Positions 1 through 9,300 of a DNA stretch of 56,580 nt are shown piece after piece. Below the pieces are notes generated by a model. That model was given only the letters and a program-made list of their open reading frames with translations, did not search any database and was not told the DNA's origin. Position 1 is the first letter of the stretch. Every line of letters begins with the position of its first letter. The position numbers and the translations under genes were made by a program. The DNA comes from Candidatus Gastranaerophilales bacterium (GTDB taxonomy: Bacteria; Cyanobacteriota; Vampirovibrionia; Gastranaerophilales; Gastranaerophilaceae). The stretch is from contig CALUQN010000014.1 in NCBI GenBank assembly GCA_944322945.1, positions 1 to 56,580 of the forward strand, read 5' to 3'.

Positions 1-150
1 GCATCAGCATCTGCATCAGCGTCTGCATCAGCATCTGCATCAGCGTCTGCGTCTGCATCAGCATCTGCATCGGCATCAGCATCAGCATCTGCATCAGCGT
101 CTGCATCAGCATCTGCATCAGCGTCTGCGTCTGCATCAGCATCTGCATCG
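1..150 (-). repeat. 78-bp duplication within the Asp-Ala satellite
   Basis: Units 1-12 (bases 1-72) recur exactly as units 14-25 (bases 79-150), with the same order of the third-base variants. This gives a 13-unit period, and the match stops at unit 26. Because the units vary synonymously, an exact 72-bp match of 12 variable units is unlikely by chance and points to recent unequal exchange or slippage of a multi-unit block. Confidence 0.85.
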
Positions 151-1290
151 GCATCTGCATCAGCGTCTGCGTCAGCATCAGCGTCAGCGTCAGCATCAGC
201 GTCTGCGTCAGCATCAGCGTCAGCGTCAGCATCTGCGTCAGCGTCTGCATCAGCATCTGCATCAGCGTCTGCGTCAGCATCAGCGTCAGCATCAGCATCA
301 GCATCAGCGTCAGCATCAGCGTCAGCGTCTGCGTCTGCGTCTGCATCAGCGTCAGCGTCAGCGTCAGCATCAGCATCAGCGTCTGCGTCTGCATCTGCGT
401 CGGCATCGGCATCAGCATCAGCGTCAGCATCAGCGTCAGCGTCTGCGTCTGCATCAGCGTCAGCGTCAGCGTCTGCATCAGCATCTGCGTCTGCATCAGC
501 GTCTGCATCAGCATCTGCGTCAGCGTCAGCATCTGCGTCTGCGTCAGCGTCAGCATCGGCATCTGCATCTGCATCAGCGTCTGCGTCAGCATCAGCGTCT
601 GCATCTGCGTCAGCATCTGCGTCAGCATCAGCATCAGCGTCTGCGTCAGCATCAGCGTCAGCATCAGCATCTGCGTCAGCATCAGCGTCAGCATCAGCGT
701 CTGCATCTGCGTCAGCATCTGCGTCTGCATCAGCGTCTGCATCTGCATCTGCGTCAGCGTCAGCGTCTGCGTCTGCATCAGCATCAGCATCAGCGTCTGC
801 ATCTGCGTCGGCATCGGCATCAGCGTCAGCGTCTGCATCGGCGTCAGCGTCAGCGTCAGCATCAGCATCAGCATCTGCATCTGCATCGGCATCTGCGTCA
901 GCATCAGCATCAGCATCAGCGTCTGCATCAGCGTCTGCATCTGCATCAGCGTCAGCATCGGCATCTGCGTCAGCATCTGCATCTGCATCAGCATCAGCAT
1001 CAGCATCTGCGTCTGCATCAGCATCTGCATCAGCGTCTGCATCAGCATCTGCATCTGCGTCTGCATCAGCATCTGCGTCTGCATCAGCATCTGCATCGGC
1101 GTCTGCGTCAGCGTCAGCATCTGCGTCGGCGTCAGCGTCAGCATCTGCGTCGGCATCGGCGTCAGCATCGGCGTCTGCGTCAGCATCTGCATCTGCATCT
1201 GCATCTGCGTCAGCGTCTGCATCAGCGTCAGCGTCTGCATCAGCGTCAGCGTCAGCGTCAGCATCAGCATCAGCGTCAGCATCAGCGTCT
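1..1290 (-). repeat. Hexanucleotide satellite encoding (Asp-Ala)n
   Basis: The tract holds 215 consecutive 6-bp units in perfect phase, of the form gc[a/g]tc[a/t/g] on the plus strand. Every 60-base line starts on a unit boundary, so there is no indel that breaks phase. On the coding strand each unit is GAY GCN. Asp uses both GAT and GAC, and Ala uses GCT, GCA and GCC but never GCG. The tract ends at LDSD-ADAD and continues beyond base 1. Gain or loss of a unit changes stalk length by two residues without a frameshift. Confidence 0.97.
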
Positions 1291-3332
1291 GAGTCTAACG
1301 GCATTTCGTCATCGCCATAATAATTTCTTTCATCTTCGTCACGGCCAATTGCAGTTACATCTTCAGGTCTTACTGCTTTTGCAGTTAAAGTTAAATCATC
1401 ACCTTCAATTTCGTTAGTGCTGTTATCTTTAACTCTTGTACCGTAATTGTCTTTTCCTAATGAAACATATACACCGTCAGCGTAAATATTATCAGCTGTG
1501 ATAGTCATTTCGCCGCCGTCTTGAAGTCTTCCGTTTTCAACTTTAACGATTGAATCAGCCCAGTTTTTATCAACTCTTGTATTTTTGTTGATATCTAAAG
1601 CTTTTAATTCAACGTTTTGAGGTTTAATATTACCGTTTGGTCCATAGTAATCAACAGGAGTGTTAGGAACTGAACCAAGGTTTTTAATGTTCAATTCTGC
1701 ACCGCGGGTTGTAATATTTAAATCTTTTGCTGCTGTTGTTTCGTTAATATCAACATTTCCTGCGAATTCTGCATTAATGCTGCCGTTTCTTGCAATCATT
1801 GTACCAACATTTGTTTGGCTATGTGCATCATCAAGACCTTTAACATTAATATCATTGATAGCCAGAGCATTGAATTCATAGTTGTCAGCATCTGTTTGGT
1901 TGAATGTTAATTTGTTGCCTTTAGTACCAATGCTGCCGCTTGCAATTAATGAAACACCTGTACCTTGAACGTTTGCTTTGCTTGAATCAGAAGAAGCGTT
2001 CAAGATTGAGTATGGTGTTTGACCTTTTGTTGAAGAATCTGCAAGAAGTGCAACCTGACCGTCTGCAATAATGCTGTCAACATTCATATTTGAATCTTTG
2101 CTTGCCATATTGATTGACAGGTTGTTACCAGAATTGTTTGTATCAGTTGTTTTTGCATTAACTTTACCTTGAACATTGATGTTTACTGATTTTGTCAAAT
2201 CTCTTGCATCCGGTCCAACACCGTCATTGTGGAAAGTACCGATTTTGCCGTTTTTAACATCGATATTCAAATCATTGCCGGCTTTTAATAAAGTTTTGTC
2301 ATAGCCTGCGTTTAATAAGTTACCGTTTTCAAGGTTGATTGCGATGTCGTTTCTTGCATCTAAGTTGTTGTTAACAGAAGCGTCACCGATAACTACATTT
2401 GAGTTGCTGTTTGTAACTTTGATGTTGCTGCCTGTAACTTTTCCTTTAACATTGATACCTTGAGAACCAGCGTTTGTGAGGATTGTATCATTGCCGGCGT
2501 TTTGAACTTTTGCTGCTGATGCGATTTTGATACCGCCTGCTGCACCGTTTGTAAGTTCAATGTTGCCGTTGTTTGCCATATTTTTAACTGTACCGTTTAC
2601 TTCAATTCCGTTTGAAGTTTTAATTACGATATTTCCGTTTTCAGCAGCGAACTGATTGCCGCTTGTTGCTTCTGTATTAACCAATTGAGAAAATAAAGCG
2701 TTTGCCTGTGATGCTGAGTTGAATACGTCTGTGTTGCCTTTAACACCTGACATAATTCCTGCGTTTGCACCGATTGTTGCGGTTTTTGCAAGAACTTCAA
2801 CATCTCCTCTGGAAATAACTTTACCATTGATTGTTACATTGGAAGTACCTTCTTTTACCATTGACAAATCTTGTGTCAAATATTGTTTTTTGTATGTTTT
2901 GAAATCATCGGAATTTGGGGTATAAACAGCTAAAGAACCAACGTTAAGAACACCTGATGCTCCTACAACCATACCGTTCGGTGAAACGAATACAGCTTGT
3001 CCGTTGTAGAAGTTACCGTCTCTCATTGTATTGACAATACCGTTAATGTTAATCTGGTTATCAACCATATTGACAAATTTTTCAATATTGTGTGCACCGT
3101 ATTTGTAAATAAGGTTTGCAACATCGCCTTCTGAAAGATTGAAGTCTTTGTATTGTCTGAAACCTGTTGTTCCGTTTACTGCACTAGGATTGATGTTGAA
3201 AACACCGTTGTTGTTTTGAACACCAGTAATAGTGCTTGCCATTACATTTAAAGCCATTGTTTGATGTGCCAAGAAACATACTGTGAGCAATGATGCTACA
3301 AGTTTTCTTTTGTTAATTTTTCCGTGATCCAT
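1..3332 (-). CDS. LktA-like filamentous adhesin with Asp-Ala repeat tail (partial)
   Basis: This is a secreted filamentous adhesin that is open at the left window edge; about 1110 residues are visible. The ATG at 3332 follows a Shine-Dalgarno AAAGGAAG. Residues 1-30 form a signal peptide. They are followed by a filamentous-haemagglutinin/LktA-type N-terminal domain ([41 protein letters not shown]) that closely matches the two paralogues at 3609-6188 and 6374-14374. Residues about 250-660 are Asn/Gly-rich and probably beta-helical. From residue 682 to the window edge (about 430 residues) the protein is an uninterrupted Asp-Ala dipeptide tract. I checked the frame across the junction: codon 663 starts at 1346. 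The tract should act as a highly acidic stalk or spacer, by analogy with the Ser-Asp regions of staphylococcal Sdr adhesins; this role is inferred. No C-terminal anchor or partner transporter is visible in the window. Confidence 0.88.
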   Translation of the reverse strand, partial: MDHGKINKRKLVASLLTVCFLAHQTMALNVMASTITGVQNNNGVFNINPSAVNGTTGFRQYKDFNLSEGDVANLIYKYGAHNIEKFVNMVDNQININGIVNTMRDGNFYNGQAVFVSPNGMVVGASGVLNVGSLAVYTPNSDDFKTYKKQYLTQDLSMVKEGTSNVTINGKVISRGDVEVLAKTATIGANAGIMSGVKGNTDVFNSASQANALFSQLVNTEATSGNQFAAENGNIVIKTSNGIEVNGTVKNMANNGNIELTNGAAGGIKIASAAKVQNAGNDTILTNAGSQGINVKGKVTGSNIKVTNSNSNVVIGDASVNNNLDARNDIAINLENGNLLNAGYDKTLLKAGNDLNIDVKNGKIGTFHNDGVGPDARDLTKSVNINVQGKVNAKTTDTNNSGNNLSINMASKDSNMNVDSIIADGQVALLADSSTKGQTPYSILNASSDSSKANVQGTGVSLIASGSIGTKGNKLTFNQTDADNYEFNALAINDINVKGLDDAHSQTNVGTMIARNGSINAEFAGNVDINETTAAKDLNITTRGAELNIKNLGSVPNTPVDYYGPNGNIKPQNVELKALDINKNTRVDKNWADSIVKVENGRLQDGGEMTITADNIYADGVYVSLGKDNYGTRVKDNSTNEIEGDDLTLTAKAVRPEDVTAIGRDEDERNYYGDDEMPLDSDADADADADADADADADADADADADADADADADADADADADADADADADADADADADADADADADADADADADADADADADADADADADADADADADADADADADADADADADADADADADADADADADADADADADADADADADADADADADADADADADADADADADADADADADADADADADADADADADADADADADADADADADADADADADADADADADADADADADADADADADADADADADADADADADADADADADADADADADADADADADADADADADADADADADADADADADADADADADADADADADADADADADADADADADADADADADADADADADADADADADADADADADADADADADADADADADADADADADADADADADADADADADADADADADADADADADADAD

Positions 3333-3338
3333 GCTGTA

Positions 3339-3365
3339 CTTCCTTTCAATTTTTCCCAATTTTTT
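3339..3365 (-). promoter_or_regulatory. Conserved adhesin 5' leader motif
   Basis: On the minus strand the leader reads AATTGGGAAAAATTG followed by AAAGGAAG, just upstream of the ATG. The 859-residue paralogue has almost the same leader (6194-6217), preceded by a second AATTGGGGAAATT copy at 6228-6242. The motif is a short AATT...GGGG...AATT partial palindrome. It may be a site for post-transcriptional control or simply recent common ancestry. Confidence 0.45.
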
Positions 3366-3495
3366 AACTATTTATATTCCGTGTAAACTTTATTTTATCA
3401 AGAGGGATTTGTTTTTTCTAGTAATTTTTAAATTTATTACAATTAATTAACATGCCCCTATAGTTTATATTTATATAAAAAACCGAACAAAAAAA

Positions 3496-3524
3496 ATATT
3501 GCCTATTTGTAACAAAATATTAAG
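3496..3524 (-). promoter_or_regulatory. Adhesin upstream box, copy 1
   Basis: The plus strand reads AATATTGCC, then TTTGTAA, then an AATATTA-like second half-site. Related boxes lie at 6282-6310 and 14441-14470, upstream of the other two adhesins. This copy is the most degenerate in the second half-site. It lies between the terminator of the 859-residue gene and the start of this gene, so it belongs to the promoter region of the Asp-Ala adhesin. Confidence 0.4.
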
Positions 3525-3549
3525 TAAAATAATATACCGGATATATAAC

Positions 3550-3577
3550 AAAGAGGTAATATTAATATTACCTCTTT
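3550..3577 (-). terminator. Perfect 28-bp palindrome, terminator of the 859-residue adhesin
   Basis: There are 14-base arms (AAAGAGGTAATATT and its complement) with no spacer, 31 bases past the stop codon at 3609. The U-tract on the minus strand is weak, so it may work in part as a 3'-end stabilising hairpin. Position and symmetry fit a terminator that separates the two adhesin transcription units. Confidence 0.7.
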
Positions 3578-3608
3578 ATCTTAAATTTATCTTTTTTAGG
3601 TTTTATAT

Positions 3609-6188
3609 TTATTCTTCTATATCTGACGGTTTGTTGATATCAGCGACTTCACCGTTTATTTCCAGTTTGCCGTTATTGTTAATAAACTGAACAACATTTT
3701 CCGTTGAAGTTATGTCGCCGTTAATCTCTATGCCATCGGCTCCATCGTTTACAAATCTTATATTCTGGTCATTGTTGATTTGTGCATCTTTTCCGACTAT
3801 AATCCCTGATCCGTAATTTGAAATTACAATCGACTCAGATTCGTTATTAACTTTACCGTTTATATACAACGTTCCGTCGTTATTGATTGCCGTGAATTTG
3901 CCTGTATCAAATTGCCCGTTGAGGTTCATCCCTTTGCTGCCTGAGTTTTTAACCAGAAGTTTGTCTGCGTAAATATATGAATCTTTATCTATATTGATAC
4001 TTTCGCCGTCATTGCTGATAGTCATCTGGAGGTTATCGTCCGGATTTGAGAAGATTTGCGCTCCGCTCATTTTCAGATTGCCTGCTTTGTTGGTAATATT
4101 TATAGTTTCATGTGCGGTAATCCAGCCGCCATTAATATCAATACCATTGAGACCGGTATTAGTCATTTCCACTCTTTTTCCTCCGGCAATTTGACCTGTA
4201 AAACGTAAACTGTCACCGCTGTTTCTGAGTGTTACTTTGTTCTCGCTGGAGACCGCACCATTCAGACGCATTCCGCCTTTTGTGTTGACGATTGTAGTAG
4301 TGCCTGATGATGCAATTACGTTATTTTTATCATCATACTTGTTGAAACTGCTTATTTGACCGTTGTGGGTTATGCCGTTTTCTCCAAAGTTTTGGACGCT
4401 TAAATCACCGTTTTCTGTAGCTATGTATCCTTTTTCACCGGTAACCAGCGAATATCCCGAATTGGAAAGTTTTAAGTCCCCGTCTTTTGTATAAACTTTT
4501 CCGTTAACTTCAAGGTTATTGGCTTTGTTAATAATCGTTGTATTGCCGCTTGTAAGCACAGAACCGTCAATTGTTGTGCCCTGTTCACCGTAGTTAAGAA
4601 TATTTGTTGTGCCGTTTGTATTGGTTATTACGCCTTTTGAAGCAACATTCAACTCACCCGTTCCTTTATTGGTAATTCCGAGTTTGCCGTTGGTATTATC
4701 TATTGTACCGTTAACTTCCATAGTTCCTGCGTAATTCAATAGCGTAGTATTGCCGTTGTTTGCAAGTTTTCCGTTGAATTTTGCACCTGTTGTGCCAAAG
4801 TTCTGGACAAATACAGCACCTTTATGGTTTATGTTTGCGTCTTCGGTAATTTCCATTCCGGTGCCTGAACTATTGAGGTTCATTGCACCTTCCGTATTCA
4901 TAGTGCCGCCGACTTGCAGCTTGCCGCCTTTGTTTGTCAAAACTGTTGATTTTGTGTTGTTTATTTCACCGTTCATTGTCAAGCCGTAGTTCCCGGTGTT
5001 CAAAAGACGGATTGTGCCTTTGTTGGAAAGTTTTGCGCCTGATTTTACATTTAATCCCAATCCTTCATTTGTTATCAAAAGATTGCCGCCGTTGTTTTCA
5101 ATATTGCCGGAAATCTCTATACGATTTGCGGTATTCTTTAATGTTGTTGCGCCGTTTTCGTTTATGATATTACCGGAAATTTCTATTGAATTGTCATTAT
5201 TTGTTATTAAAATATTTCCTTTTTTGTTTTCAATTGTACCGCTAATAAATGCGCCGTCTTTACCGTTATTGGTTATTGAAACGTTCCCTTTGGTGCTTAA
5301 TTTACCGTTGACAAGAAGTGCGCCGCCGTTGTTTGTCACCATTATATTGCCGTTGGCGTTTTCGATTGTGCCGCCAAGGGTCATATCATTTGAACCGGCA
5401 CTTGTAAATGTTATGCTGCCTTTACCGAAATTTTTAATTGAGCCGTTTGTGTTAATTTCGCCAGCAGTTGAATCGCTTTTTATAACAATTTTTCCGTTTT
5501 CTGCTGCAAATGAGTTTGCATTTGTAACTTTTACATTAACAAGATTGTTGAATAAATTTTCAGCCTGCTTGTCGGATACTATTGCCGAAGAATATTTTAC
5601 GCCGGCATATACTTGTGATTCAGCACCGAGGTTTGCGTCTTTGGCTATAATTTCAACACCGTTTCTTGCAAGTACTTTACCGTTTATTGTAACATCTGCT
5701 TTGCCTGTTGCAATTGTGTTCAAATCCTGTGTTTTATAGTTTGCTTTGTAATTTTTGTAATCAACACTGCTTGGCGTATATACTGATAATGAACCGACAT
5801 TCAAGACACCTGATGCACCGACTACCATGCCTTGAGGTGATACAAATACTGCCTGTCCGTTGTAGAAATTGCCGTCACGCATTGTGTTAACAATACCGTT
5901 GATGTTAATCTTGCTGTCTACAAGGTTGACAAACTTTGCCAGATTGTTCGCGCCGTGTTTAAAAATAAGGTTTGCAACATCCCCTTCTGACAAATTAAAG
6001 TTTGCATAGTTTCTAAACCCGACATTCCCTTTAATATCGGTTGGGTTAATGTTGTAAACCCCGTTGTTGCCAGTTACTCCTGTAATGTTTGTTGCAAATG
6101 CGTTAAGCATTAATGACTGCTGTGCCAGAAAACAAACCGTCATTATTGACGCTATAAGCCTGTTTCTGCTAATCCCGAATTTTTTCAT
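3609..6188 (-). CDS. LktA-like filamentous adhesin, 859 aa
   Basis: This is a secreted filamentous adhesin. The ATG at 6188 follows AAAGGAAG. Residues 1-32 are a signal peptide (IASIMTVCFLAQQSLMLNAFA). Residues about 33-160 are the filamentous-haemagglutinin/LktA N-terminal domain, including the [20 protein letters not shown] motif. From about residue 230 to the end it is a chain of 20-24-residue repeats of the type NGxIxNxxGxxxITNxG, as expected for a right-handed beta-helix rod. Near the C-terminus it aligns with residues close to the end of the 2666-residue paralogue (VQFINNNGKLEINGEV), but it stops earlier in INKPSDIEE. No membrane anchor, LPxTG or autotransporter barrel is visible, so release or non-covalent attachment is likely. 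The adhesive role is inferred from the family. Confidence 0.88.
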   Translation of the reverse strand: MKKFGISRNRLIASIMTVCFLAQQSLMLNAFATNITGVTGNNGVYNINPTDIKGNVGFRNYANFNLSEGDVANLIFKHGANNLAKFVNLVDSKININGIVNTMRDGNFYNGQAVFVSPQGMVVGASGVLNVGSLSVYTPSSVDYKNYKANYKTQDLNTIATGKADVTINGKVLARNGVEIIAKDANLGAESQVYAGVKYSSAIVSDKQAENLFNNLVNVKVTNANSFAAENGKIVIKSDSTAGEINTNGSIKNFGKGSITFTSAGSNDMTLGGTIENANGNIMVTNNGGALLVNGKLSTKGNVSITNNGKDGAFISGTIENKKGNILITNNDNSIEISGNIINENGATTLKNTANRIEISGNIENNGGNLLITNEGLGLNVKSGAKLSNKGTIRLLNTGNYGLTMNGEINNTKSTVLTNKGGKLQVGGTMNTEGAMNLNSSGTGMEITEDANINHKGAVFVQNFGTTGAKFNGKLANNGNTTLLNYAGTMEVNGTIDNTNGKLGITNKGTGELNVASKGVITNTNGTTNILNYGEQGTTIDGSVLTSGNTTIINKANNLEVNGKVYTKDGDLKLSNSGYSLVTGEKGYIATENGDLSVQNFGENGITHNGQISSFNKYDDKNNVIASSGTTTIVNTKGGMRLNGAVSSENKVTLRNSGDSLRFTGQIAGGKRVEMTNTGLNGIDINGGWITAHETINITNKAGNLKMSGAQIFSNPDDNLQMTISNDGESINIDKDSYIYADKLLVKNSGSKGMNLNGQFDTGKFTAINNDGTLYINGKVNNESESIVISNYGSGIIVGKDAQINNDQNIRFVNDGADGIEINGDITSTENVVQFINNNGKLEINGEVADINKPSDIEE

Positions 6189-6193
6189 GTAAT

Positions 6194-6310
6194 CTTCCTT
6201 TCAATTTCCCCAAATTGTTTATTTAATAATTTCCCCAATTTTAAAATTATTATATGTTTATATAAAAAATATCTACTTTGAAATATTGCCTTTTTGTTAA
6301 AATTTGTTAC
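6194..6310 (-). promoter_or_regulatory. Promoter region of the 859-aa adhesin with upstream box copy 2
   Basis: On the minus strand a TATAAT -10 lies at 6254-6249, about 60 bases before the ATG. Upstream is box copy 2 (6282-6310): AATATTGCC plus two TTTGTTA direct repeats at 6293-6299 and 6303-6309, exactly 10 bp apart on the plus strand. The leader holds two AATT-GGGG-AAATT copies before the Shine-Dalgarno site. I see no convincing -35, which would fit activator dependence. Confidence 0.45.
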
Positions 6311-6315
6311 ACACA

Positions 6316-6349
6316 AAAAAGAGATAATCAAAATTGATTATCTCTTTTT
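6316..6349 (-). terminator. Rho-independent terminator of the 2666-aa adhesin
   Basis: This is a 15-bp perfect stem (AAAAAGAGATAATCA and its complement) with a 4-base loop, ending in a U-run on the minus strand, 25 bases past the stop codon at 6374. It separates the long adhesin from the 859-residue adhesin downstream. Confidence 0.85.
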
Positions 6350-6373
6350 AGTTGTTTTATACCGTTTTACGGA

Positions 6374-9300
6374 TTATTTATTTTTTCTGAGGTCTTGTTG
6401 AACAACGCCTTCGCCGCCTTCAGCCGTTCCGTTAACTACAATACCTTTTTTGCCGGTATTTCTTAGTGTAACTTTTTTGGAACCTGATGCTACGATGCCG
6501 TTAACTTCAAGTCCGGCTTCATCATTAGCGTTTACAACAGTGGTGTTTCCGTCTTTGGAAGTCACATTACCGTTGATTTTTGCGCCTTCTTCACCTCTGT
6601 TCAGAAGGTGGATGTCGCCTGTGCCGTTTGTAACTTCACCGTTAACTTCAAACTTGCCGTCGTTGTTGATGAATTGTACAGTACCTTCTGTTGAAGTTAC
6701 TTTACCGTCCACTACGGTGCCGTCTGCGCCGGTGTTGCCTATTCTGATGTTTTTATCGTTATTGATTTCAGCGTTTTCACCGATGTTTAGACCTGTTCCG
6801 TGGTTTGAAATAATAACCATATCTGATTTATTGTTAACCTTGCCGTTAACATTCAAGGCGCCGGCTTTGTTCAGAACTGTAACTTTTGCATTTGTATCTA
6901 ATGTTCCGTTAACGTTCATTCCTTCCGCGCCGGTGTTTTGGATTAACAATTCACCAGAGTTTTGAATATTAGCGTTTTCGTTAATGTTCAATTTGTTACC
7001 GGTATTAGTAATATTCATATTGTATTCCTGGTTAGCGATTGTGCCGTTAATGTTCATATCGCCGCCTCTGTTTGTAACTGCGATTGAATCAAATCCGATA
7101 ATTCCGCCGTCAAGGTTCATTCCGCCTTCGCCGTTGTTAACGATTCTTGTCTGACCGCCTGCAACTATTCCGGAAGTTGAACTTGCGTTCAATTTGTTAC
7201 CTTCATTCAGGATTGCCAAATCGTCCTGGGATGTAATTACGCCATTTATATTCAAATCGCCTTTTGTATTTGTGATTGAAGTTGTTCCGGCTGTACCTGT
7301 AATCTGATTGTCTTCATCCATTGATACACTGTTGGTGATTACACCGTCCAGAGTCATGCCGCCTTCGCCAAGGTTTTGGATTAAGACTTCACCGTTTTTG
7401 TTGCTTACAATACTTTCAGCACCGGTTACAAGAGAGGTACCTTTATTTGTAAGGTTCAAATTGCCGTCAGTGTTTTCTATTTTGCCGTTTACTGTGAATT
7501 GCCCGGCGTTGTTTGTGATTGCAGTTGATTCAGTGTTGGTGATTGTACCGTCTACTGTCAAACCGCCTTCACCGCTGTTGACAACTTTTACGGTTGAGTC
7601 ATTTGATACTTTTGCATTTTTACCAAAGTTCAAAGCATTACCGGTGTTTGTGAATGCAAGGCTGCCTGTGTGGTTGTCGATTGTACCGTTAACACTCAAG
7701 TCACCTGCTTTGTTGATGATTGTTGTGTCGCCGGTGTTTTCAATTGTACCGTCAAGCTGCGCACCTTCTTCGCCGTAGTTGAATATTCTGATTTCATCGT
7801 TGTTGGAAAGTTTGCCGTTTTCTGTCAGAACAATTGATTTACCGTGGTTTGTAATTCCGAGCTTGCCGTCAGAGTTGTTTACAGAGCCGTTAACTACAAC
7901 TGAGCCGTCGTGGTTCATTATTGTTGTATTGCCTACAGCATTTGACATTGTGCCGTCGATTGTAATACCTTGAGCGCCGGTATTTTGTGCAAAAATTGCG
8001 CCGTCTTTGTTATGAACAACACCGTTTTCGGTAATATGCATACCGTCACCTGTATTTGTCAGGTTCAGGTTGCCGGTTGTTTCCATAGTACCTGCGATTT
8101 CAAGGGTTCCTGCAGTATTTGTAACTGCTGTTGTGCCGTCTGAATTGATTGTACCGTCAAGGTTCATGCCGGCAGCACCTGTGTTTTGGATTACGGTTTT
8201 ACCGTTATTTGAAACAACGCTTTCTGTGCCGAGTTTCAAACCTGTACCTGCGCTTGTAATATTCAGGTTACCGTCTTTGTTGGTGACTGTGCCGTTAATT
8301 ACAATTGAACCGGCTTTGCTTGTGATTGCTGTTGATTCTGTGTTTTCAAGCTGACCGTCAATTGTTACGCCGCCTTCACCTGTATTAAATACTCTGAGTT
8401 CAGAGTCGTTTGTAACTTTGGCATTTTCACCGATGTTAAGGGCATTGCCGTTGTTTGCGAGTGACAATTTGCCGTTTGTATTATCAATTGTACCGTTAAC
8501 ATTCAGGTCGCCTGCGTTGTTGGTAATCAGGGTTTGACCTGCATTTTTAACTGTACCGTTGATAATTGTACCGTTTTCACCGTAGTTCAGGATGTTCAAG
8601 TTGTCATTGTTGCTGATTACGGCTGTATCTGTAACATTCAGGTCTGTGCCTTTGTTTGTAAGGTTCAGTTTGCCGTCGGTATTATCAACAAGTCCTGCAA
8701 CTTTTAATTCACCGGCATTGTTGATAATGTTTGTGTTGCCTTGAGCTTTAACTGTACCGTCAATCACTGCACCGTTTTCACCTAAATTTTCTATTCTTGT
8801 TGTACCGATGTTTGCAACAGTGCCGGCTATGTTCAGACTGGAACCAAGGTTTGTAACTTCAAGGTTTCCGTTGTTATCAACAGTTCCGTTGATATCCAGT
8901 GAACCTTGAGTATTGTTGATTATTGTATCGCCTTCGGTATCAACCAAACCGTTCAAAGCCATTCCGCCTTGTCCGAGGTTTTGGATTGTTGTTGTACCGT
9001 TGTTGACAAGTTTGCCGGTGTTATCAAGAAGAAGGCTGTTGCCGCTGTTATTTACAGTCAGGGTGCCGTTTTCATTTGTTACGGTGCCTGAAATTTTCAT
9101 ATCGCCGGCTCTGTTTGTCAGTTGAGTTGTATCTGTGTTGGTAACTGTACCTGCAACATTCATACCGCCCTGACCTGCGTTTACGATAGCAAGTTCAGAG
9201 TCATTCATTACGGATGCTGTGTCTGCAATATTCAAAGCATTGCCGTTGTTGGTAAGAGTTAATTTACCGTTTTTATTATCAACTTTGCCGTTAACATTCA

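Noticed and set aside
1..1290. CRISPR array or DNA-uptake repeat
   Set aside because: The unit is 6 bp with no spacers, and it is in frame with a signal-peptide protein for over 660 codons before it; it is a coding satellite.
4996..5739. 247-codon plus-strand frame inside the 859-aa adhesin
   Set aside because: It is antisense to a clearly coding, repetitive gene. Low-complexity coding DNA often leaves such long open antisense frames.
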